A stretch of DNA of 12,625 nt from VRUG01 sp965372745 (lineage in GTDB: Bacteria > Planctomycetota > Phycisphaerae > Sedimentisphaerales > Anaerobacaceae), in the NCBI GenBank assembly GCA_965372745.1, contig CBDVDM010000039.1, positions 1 to 12,625 of the forward strand. The letters run 5' to 3'. A program made the translations under genes and the position numbers. This document shows positions 7,285 through 12,625 of this stretch, piece by piece; the first letter of the stretch is position 1, and each line of letters starts with the position of its first letter. Under the pieces are notes generated by a model. The model saw only the letters and a program-made list of their open reading frames with translations, searched no databases and was not told the origin of the DNA.

Positions 7285-7344
7285 TATTACCTTTTAACCG
7301 GAAAAATAAAATAAGTCTGTTCATAGCAACTGTGAGACGAAAAA

Positions 7345-8163
7345 TCATCTTTTCTCCAGTGCTTTATACAACTGAATTATTCTGTCAATGTGATAATGTT
7401 TCGCTCTTACATACGCAAGCTCAGAATACTTTTTATACAATTGACCGTCTTTTTTCAATGCCAAACACCCCTCGACAATCTCGTCGAGATCTTTGGCCGG
7501 CATAAAACATCCATCCATCTCACGAACATAATTCAGTTCAGGGTACCCGACTGTCGGAATCTTAAATGAGCCGGCATTGGCCAGCTTTAAAGGATTCTTC
7601 AGTTCAGGCGGTATACCGTCAACAGTCTTAACGTTCCTGAATGTTATTTGTATATCAATCTGCTTATAGAAATTGCAGATATCTTCTCTACTCAGCGAAA
7701 CATCGTCAACAAATAAACAGACAAAATTCAGACCGACGGACATTAATCTTTCTGTCAACTCATTGACATTTATTGTAAAATTATACTTACTGCCAACATA
7801 ACCTGCTCTAACAACAGATTCTCTGTCTCTTATAACATTTTCGAAGTTGCAATGATGCTGCGGAATTACAACTATATCATTATCAAGCATTTCTGAAATA
7901 TATTCCTTAGCTGAATTATTGATTGCTATAATATGAATATCCCGATGTTGCTGACCAAACTGTAAAAAGTTTTCGCTGTCAATTACATCCAGATAAAGGT
8001 TCTTAATTCTTTCCGCTCTTTCAAACCATGTTTTGACAAGAATAACCGTATCATCAAATGACACATTTGGTGGGTCACATGGAACGTTCAAATACTCTGC
8101 TACCTGTTTTCCTCTGATAACCGAACTTGCCCACTTCCGATTTGTTACAAATACCAAACCCAT
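7345..8163 (-). CDS. Uncharacterised protein, probably divergent GT-B glycosyltransferase
   Basis: I do not recognise a named family for this 272-residue protein. It has an N-terminal lobe with alternating strands (GLVFVT, TVILVKTWFERAERI, IHIIAINNSAKEYI, DIVVIPQHHCNFE), a hinge near GYVGSKYNF (121-129), and a C-terminal part resembling the donor lobe of GT-B enzymes. In that part LKNPLKLANAGSFKIPTVGYPE (188-209, read in segments) recalls the P-x-K-L-x-(N/E)-A-x-x-x-x-x-P-V pattern, but no clear EX7E motif is present. PQHHCNFE (101-108) is an unusual histidine/cysteine patch. No signal peptide or membrane helix is seen. It follows the third GT41 gene by 19 bases and precedes the GT4 gene by 60, so its context supports a glycan role. 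A catalytically inactive partner protein is an alternative. Confidence 0.6.
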   Translation of the reverse strand: MGLVFVTNRKWASSVIRGKQVAEYLNVPCDPPNVSFDDTVILVKTWFERAERIKNLYLDVIDSENFLQFGQQHRDIHIIAINNSAKEYISEMLDNDIVVIPQHHCNFENVIRDRESVVRAGYVGSKYNFTINVNELTERLMSVGLNFVCLFVDDVSLSREDICNFYKQIDIQITFRNVKTVDGIPPELKNPLKLANAGSFKIPTVGYPELNYVREMDGCFMPAKDLDEIVEGCLALKKDGQLYKKYSELAYVRAKHYHIDRIIQLYKALEKR

Positions 8164-8182
8164 CTAAAACAATCTCAATTTA

Positions 8183-9922
8183 TTATACGTTCAATTTGAT
8201 TCTTTCATTCTCCACATCAACTCCCTGTAACCGACACCATCGATACCACATCTGCCTGTAAGCCGATTCAACATTGCAAGCAAATCCCTTTGAATAACAC
8301 AATCCGCTCGCAGCTATTCTGCTTCGCATGGTTCTTCGCAATGTAGAAAGCGACTCAGGATTCTGCGCCAAGGCAATGGCCTTATTAACATATTCATCAC
8401 CTGTAGAGGCAGCAAAAAACTCCAGCCCAACACAACTCAACATACTCAACCCAAACCGCGAAACATGACACCGGCCAACCAGTGAAATCGTCGGAACGCC
8501 CATCCAAAGCGCTTCACAGGTGTTCGTGTGGCCGTTAAAGGGATAGGTATCCAGTGCAATATCAACCTCACTATATAAATTCAAATGTTCGGCAAGACTC
8601 TTCCAGCCGCCTATTTCAATTCTATCCCGCTGAACACCTGATTGCTCAAATCGATTCAGCCAATATTCTCTTACTCCTTCATCGTCACCACCTTTGAACC
8701 TCATCATAAGGCGAGAGCCTTTATTTGCATTTAATATACGGGTCCAAAGCTCTATAATCGGCTGATGAATCTTACAGCTGTTATTAAATGATGCAAAAGT
8801 AATATAACCTTTCCGCAGTGCAGGAAGTAGCGATAACGGAGGTGCAAAATCCGGCGGTCTGTAACAGCTAAACACATCCGGCAAACAAAATAACTGCTCA
8901 CTGTAATATGCTTGTGACTGCTGGGGATTGGTAATGCTATCCGTCATACGATAGTCGACAGCCTCCATCCCCGTCGTATCGGAATACCCAAGATATGTCA
9001 CCTGAACCGGTGCCGGTTTATATGCCATAACACCCAGTCGATTGTCACTTGTATGACCTGCCAAATCCACCAGTATATCAATCCGGTCTTCTTCGAGCAG
9101 ATTTACGACCTTTTCATCATCAATACCGTAAATATTGCGATACCGGTCAAATTTGGATTTAAACCGCTCAGTAACATTATCCGGACAGGCAACATTGCCG
9201 TACCCGTAAATCTCGACTACGTCCCGGTTATGACCATCCAGGAGAGGCTCAAAGAAAAACGCCACCGGATGTATACGAAAGTCCGGAGAAATATAACCAA
9301 TCCTTAACTTGCGGTCAGGGTCAGTATTATTGCTGTGTGTGTTTTTTGCCAGGTTGGCTGGTGCATACTTTTCCGCCCACTTTTTATGTTCTTCAAATAA
9401 CATCTGCGGATCCAGCTCAGGTAATTGATGTAATCGAAACAGCAGGTTCGAATGCGCCTGGGCATTGTCAGGCATATGGTCTATCGCTTTGCGCAGCAAG
9501 TCAATTCCTTTTCGTATCTGTCCGGTCTCCATCAGTACCCGTGCAAGGTTCGCCCAGAGTTCCGGCCGATGAGACTCAACCTCAATTGCCTTTGTTTGAT
9601 ATTCCAATGCCTCGGTCAATCGACCCATATGCTGATACAAACTTCCAAGTTTATTCAGCGTTACAATGTCAGAACTCTGCTTAAGAATATTTTTGTAACA
9701 TTGCTCGGCCTTGCTTTCTTTTCCTGCTCTGATAAAAAGCTCTGCAAGCTCATAAACCAGCTCTTTGCCGGAATTATCTTTTTCAAAAAGCTCCTGCACA
9801 ACTTCAATAAGTTGTTCGTTCAGCAGATTCGATACATCAGAACCCCTGCCAGTCTCAATGGCGGCTTTTACAGTTTTAAGCTGCCGGCTCACCAACAAAA
9901 TGTCGCTATTTACACTTCCCAT
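8183..9922 (-). CDS. TPR plus GT41 (SPINDLY/OGT-like) glycosyltransferase, copy 3
   Basis: The 579-residue protein has a helical N-terminal segment (1-55), about three TPR units (roughly 56-155, with GSLYQHMGRLTEALEYQTKA and AELWANLARVL-like repeats), a linker, and a GT41 catalytic region from about 205. N lobe: RIGYISPDFRIHPVAFFFEP (207-226) with His218, and ILVDLAGHTSDNRL (283-296) with His290. C lobe: ITFASFNNSCKI (374-385) with Lys384, the position of the UDP-contacting lysine in human OGT, and DTYPFNGHTNTCEALWMG (458-475). GT41 enzymes are cytosolic and add a single sugar (GlcNAc, fucose or hexose) to Ser/Thr or Asn of proteins. A start at 9922 is chosen over an upstream in-frame ATG at 10099, because those extra 59 codons overlie the conserved C terminus of the preceding gene. 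The start is 28 bases after that gene's stop. Donor and target are unknown. Confidence 0.88.
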   Translation of the reverse strand: MGSVNSDILLVSRQLKTVKAAIETGRGSDVSNLLNEQLIEVVQELFEKDNSGKELVYELAELFIRAGKESKAEQCYKNILKQSSDIVTLNKLGSLYQHMGRLTEALEYQTKAIEVESHRPELWANLARVLMETGQIRKGIDLLRKAIDHMPDNAQAHSNLLFRLHQLPELDPQMLFEEHKKWAEKYAPANLAKNTHSNNTDPDRKLRIGYISPDFRIHPVAFFFEPLLDGHNRDVVEIYGYGNVACPDNVTERFKSKFDRYRNIYGIDDEKVVNLLEEDRIDILVDLAGHTSDNRLGVMAYKPAPVQVTYLGYSDTTGMEAVDYRMTDSITNPQQSQAYYSEQLFCLPDVFSCYRPPDFAPPLSLLPALRKGYITFASFNNSCKIHQPIIELWTRILNANKGSRLMMRFKGGDDEGVREYWLNRFEQSGVQRDRIEIGGWKSLAEHLNLYSEVDIALDTYPFNGHTNTCEALWMGVPTISLVGRCHVSRFGLSMLSCVGLEFFAASTGDEYVNKAIALAQNPESLSTLRRTMRSRIAASGLCYSKGFACNVESAYRQMWYRWCRLQGVDVENERIKLNV

Positions 9923-9950
9923 AATAAATACTGATGTCCTAATCCATACA

Positions 9951-11525
9951 TCACCCTGATTCAAGCCACCGCTGCCACATCCTGCGATATGCCGATTCCA
10001 GACTGCGGGCAAAACCTTTGGCATAACATAAATTACTGTCAGCAATCCTGGCTCGCATTGAAACTCGAATCCGGGCAAGTGATTCAATATTCGATGCAAG
10101 CGCTACAGCTTTACTTACATACTCTTCAGGATTCGACGCCGCAAAAAACTCCAGGCCGACTCGGCTAAGCACACTAAGTCCAACTCTTGACGCGTGACAT
10201 TGTCCAACCAGTGAAATCACCGGCAGTCCCATCCACAATGCCTCGCATGTTGTCGTTGTACCATTATACGGATATGTGTCCAATGCGATATCCGCTTCGC
10301 TGTACAACTTCAGGTGTTCATCCGGACGTCCCCACCCATAGATAGTAATCCTGTCTCCTGCGATTCCAAATTCTTCAAATCGCTGATAGTAACGTTCGCT
10401 GATTTGCCTGTCGCCTCCGCCTTTGAACTTAAGCAGTAAACGTGAACCATGACTTGCTTTTAGGATTTTAGACCAAAGCTCAATAATAACCGGATTTATC
10501 TTACAATTATTATTGAAAGAACCGAAAGTTATAAATCCATTTTTCTTGGCTGGCAAAGAAGCGACAGCAGGTGCGAAATCGGCCGGCCTGTAGCATAAAA
10601 ATCCATCCGGCAAAAAAACTAATTGCTCAGTATAAAACTTCTGCGATTCGGCTGAATCCGCCAATGCATCCGTCAACCGATAATCAATTGCCTCAACACC
10701 GGTCGTATCAGGGTAACCAAGCCAGGTCACCTGAACCGGAGCAGGCTTGTACGACATAGTGACAAGACGGTTATTTCCTGTATGACCTGCCAGGTCTACC
10801 AAAATATCTATCCTGTCATTCTCGATAAGGTCAGCTGACTTTTTGTCGTCCATTCCGTAAATATTGTGATAACAATCGAACTTCTCTCTTAGACGCTCAG
10901 TCACACTATCCTGAAACTCCACATTGCCGTAGCCGTAAACCTCCACAACACCCCTGTCATGGCCATCAAGAAGTGATTCGAAAAAATATGCTACCGATGT
11001 CCTTCGAAAATCAGGTGAGATGTACCCTACACGAAGCCTTCGTTCAGGATTACGATTGTTTGAGTGGTCTTTCTTTGCACGCCCTGCAGGGGCAAATACC
11101 CGGCCCCACTTCTTATGCGCTTTAAAAAGAACTCCGGGGTCAAGTGTAGATAATTGATGCAGATGGAAAAGCAATACAGAGTGGATTTGTGCATTTTCAG
11201 GCAATTTTTCTGCTGCCTGCTGCAGAAAAGTCACACCCTTTTCAACCTCGCCTGTACTTATCAGCAGCCTTCCAAGATTTGCAAAAAGCTCCCCCCTATC
11301 CGGTTCTGTCTCTAAGGCCTTTCTCTGATACCAGAGCGCATCTGAGAGCCGACCCAAATACTCACAAAAACGTCCCAGCTTATTATATGCTGCTGCATTT
11401 GGACCATGCTTCAGGATTGTATTATACCACTGCTCTGCCTTTTCAAACTGTCCTCTATTAACAGTGTCTCCGGCCTCAATAAAAGGTTTCGGCATAACAT
11501 CCATGTAAAGCTTTGAATTAATCAC
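9951..11525 (-). CDS. TPR plus GT41 (SPINDLY/OGT-like) glycosyltransferase, copy 2, altered N-lobe motif
   Basis: The 524-residue protein has about three TPR units (roughly 15-115), then a GT41 region. ILVDLAGHTGNNRL (241-254) carries His248, ITFGSFNNNCKI (332-343) carries Lys342, and DTYPYNGTTTTCEALWMG (416-433) matches the usual bacterial donor loop. The N-lobe motif reads RVGYISPDFRRTSVAYFFES: Thr176-Ser177 stand where copies 1 and 3 have His-Pro, the position of His498 in human OGT, near the active site. This could change or abolish activity. The start is GTG at 11523-11525, with an in-frame TAA four codons upstream and AAGGA 17 bases before it. An ATG seven codons in (11502-11504) is the alternative. 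It lacks about 40 residues found at the N terminus of copy 3. It ends in WLESG, like copy 1. The gap to copy 1 is 39 bases. Confidence 0.87.
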   Translation of the reverse strand: MINSKLYMDVMPKPFIEAGDTVNRGQFEKAEQWYNTILKHGPNAAAYNKLGRFCEYLGRLSDALWYQRKALETEPDRGELFANLGRLLISTGEVEKGVTFLQQAAEKLPENAQIHSVLLFHLHQLSTLDPGVLFKAHKKWGRVFAPAGRAKKDHSNNRNPERRLRVGYISPDFRRTSVAYFFESLLDGHDRGVVEVYGYGNVEFQDSVTERLREKFDCYHNIYGMDDKKSADLIENDRIDILVDLAGHTGNNRLVTMSYKPAPVQVTWLGYPDTTGVEAIDYRLTDALADSAESQKFYTEQLVFLPDGFLCYRPADFAPAVASLPAKKNGFITFGSFNNNCKINPVIIELWSKILKASHGSRLLLKFKGGGDRQISERYYQRFEEFGIAGDRITIYGWGRPDEHLKLYSEADIALDTYPYNGTTTTCEALWMGLPVISLVGQCHASRVGLSVLSRVGLEFFAASNPEEYVSKAVALASNIESLARIRVSMRARIADSNLCYAKGFARSLESAYRRMWQRWLESG

Positions 11526-11564
11526 TATGAAATCTTAGCAAATCCTTATTTGTTTTTCAATTAC

Positions 11565-12625
11565 TCAACCGGACTCAAGCCATTTATACCACATCTTCCT
11601 GTAAGCCTGTTCCACTTCACCTGCTAATCGTCGCGAATTACACAGCGTACTATCAGCAATACGTTGTCGCAATGAGTTTCTAATTTCTGCAAGACATTGT
11701 TGCTCTAAAGCAAGCGAAACCGCCTGGGCCACATAATCTCTTGAGTTTAATACCGCAAGTTTTTCCAAACCCAAATGACTAAGTATACTAAGTCCTGTTC
11801 GTGAAAACTGATGCCGACCAGCTAAAGAAATAACCGGCACGCCCATCCATAAAGCCTCAAAGGTCGTTGTAGCACCGTTTTTAGGGTATGTATCCAGTAC
11901 AATATCAATATTATGATATTGCTCTAAATATTCCGTGTATGAACCCCAGCCTGCAATCTCAATCCTATTTCTATCAACTCCAAGTCTTTCAAACTGCTCA
12001 AAATAGAAATCCCGCACCTTATTATCATTTCCGCCGGAAAATTTAAGAATAAGGCGACTTCTTTTGACAGCCTGGAGTATTTCAGACCAAAGCTTAATCA
12101 TTACCGAATTTACTTTTATGCTGCTGCCTAATACACCAAATGTAATGTAGCCATTCTTCAAAGCCGGCAGTGAACTTACCGGCCCAGCTGCCTCTGATGG
12201 CTGATAACAATAAAAGCCGTTTGGCAATAATACAGATTCTTCCGTATAATGTTTCTGAGACCATGACGTTTCTGAAAATCCATCCGTTAAACGATAATCA
12301 ATCGCCTGCATACCAGTTGTATATAGATATCCCAGATAAGTCACCTGAACCGGAGCAGGTTTATACGCCATAGCAACAAGATTATTGTCCGAAGTATGAC
12401 CTGCTAAATCCACGAGAATATCGATATGGTCCTCCTCAATCATCTCAACAATCGATTGATTCTCAAGACCACGAACGTTTCGATAATAATCAAACTTGTT
12501 CTTAAGACGTTCCGTCACATTACTGTGAACCCTCACATTACCATATCCATAAATCTCAACCGCATTTCTATCATGGCCATCAAGAAGCGGCTCGAAAAAA
12601 TAAGTCACAGGATGTGAACCGAAGT
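11565..12625 (-). CDS. TPR/GT41 (SPINDLY/OGT-like) glycosyltransferase, copy 1, 5' end outside window
   Basis: The frame stays open to the right edge, where it reads FGSHPVTYFFEPLLDGHDR. The His-Pro of the GT41 N-lobe motif is therefore present, and the gene begins beyond 12625; an apparent GTG start at 12608 is an internal valine. Any TPR region would lie outside the window. IDILVDLAGHTSDNNL and MAYKPAPVQVTYLGY match copies 2 and 3. The C lobe differs: ITFGVLGSSIKVNS keeps the lysine but replaces the FNN turn with LGS, and the donor loop is YPKNGATTTFEALWMG instead of NGTTTTCEALW. The C terminus (YRKMWYKWLESG) is nearly that of copy 2, which indicates shared ancestry. It is the most upstream visible gene of the glycosyltransferase operon. 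The donor sugar and acceptor cannot be told. Confidence 0.86.
   Translation of the reverse strand, partial: FGSHPVTYFFEPLLDGHDRNAVEIYGYGNVRVHSNVTERLKNKFDYYRNVRGLENQSIVEMIEEDHIDILVDLAGHTSDNNLVAMAYKPAPVQVTYLGYLYTTGMQAIDYRLTDGFSETSWSQKHYTEESVLLPNGFYCYQPSEAAGPVSSLPALKNGYITFGVLGSSIKVNSVMIKLWSEILQAVKRSRLILKFSGGNDNKVRDFYFEQFERLGVDRNRIEIAGWGSYTEYLEQYHNIDIVLDTYPKNGATTTFEALWMGVPVISLAGRHQFSRTGLSILSHLGLEKLAVLNSRDYVAQAVSLALEQQCLAEIRNSLRQRIADSTLCNSRRLAGEVEQAYRKMWYKWLESG

Noticed and set aside
9923..10099. Longer N terminus for GT41 copy 3 starting at 10099
   Set aside because: The extra 59 codons run antisense-free but out of frame over the conserved C terminus of copy 2, and show no TPR or other family pattern; the ATG at 9920-9922, just after copy 2's stop, is the sensible start.
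10700..12400. Recent duplication or gene conversion among the GT41 genes
   Set aside because: Protein blocks are conserved but the corresponding DNA differs at many synonymous positions, so no long identical DNA tract was found by eye.
12606..12608. GTG start for GT41 copy 1 at 12608
   Set aside because: The frame continues upstream to the window edge with conserved FGSHPV residues, so this codon is an internal valine and the gene is cut by the window.
1..12625. Mobile element, CRISPR array, tRNA or rRNA
   Set aside because: No transposase or integrase reading frame, no regularly spaced repeats and no cloverleaf or rRNA-like sequence were seen; nearly all of the window is occupied by the ten minus-strand genes.

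Overview
The window reads as one strand of a bacterial chromosome: every credible gene lies on the minus strand, so transcription runs from high to low coordinates. It holds ten protein genes (one cut by the right edge), no rRNA or tRNA, no transposase and no CRISPR. KDO-8-phosphate synthase (kdsA) points to a Gram-negative outer membrane with KDO-containing LPS. The base composition is moderately AT-rich and Shine-Dalgarno sites vary from strong (leuS, kdsA) to absent (the CYTH gene). Together with a leucyl-tRNA synthetase carrying an insertion I associate with PVC/Bacteroidota-type enzymes, this suggests a Planctomycetota (Phycisphaerae-like) or related PVC bacterium. That assignment is inference only; no marker gene here settles it.

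Right half (about 6328-12625), in transcription order: three tandem paralogues of TPR plus GT41 (SPINDLY/O-GlcNAc-transferase-like) glycosyltransferases, the first truncated by the window edge; then a 272-residue protein that looks like a degenerate GT-B glycosyltransferase; then a GT4-type glycosyltransferase. Gaps between them are 19 to 60 bases, so they probably form one operon. It looks like a cytoplasmic protein-glycosylation or surface-glycan locus. The three GT41 paralogues differ at positions that matter in this family. The middle copy lacks the His-Pro of the N-lobe motif, and each copy has a different glycine/threonine loop in the C-lobe. The set therefore looks diversified, not merely amplified.

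Junction (about 6109-6327): this 219-base stretch separates the glycosyltransferase operon from the leuS operon. It holds a short dyad, a sigma70-like promoter candidate, a 30-codon leucine-rich reading frame, a compact GC-rich hairpin followed by a short T-run, and a strong leuS ribosome binding site. The hairpin may simply end the glycosyltransferase operon. Its position directly after the leucine-rich codons also allows a leucine-responsive leader for leuS, which is speculative.

Left half (156-6108): a compact run of leuS (leucyl-tRNA synthetase), a CYTH-fold phosphohydrolase, a YegS/DgkB-type lipid kinase, kdsA (predicted metal-dependent class) and a radical SAM protein with a C-terminal winged helix that starts at TTG five bases after kdsA. 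Gaps of 19, 13, 27 and 5 bases suggest one transcript. Past the last gene the window holds a perfect 16-bp palindrome and, at the very edge, a short 9-base tandem repeat.
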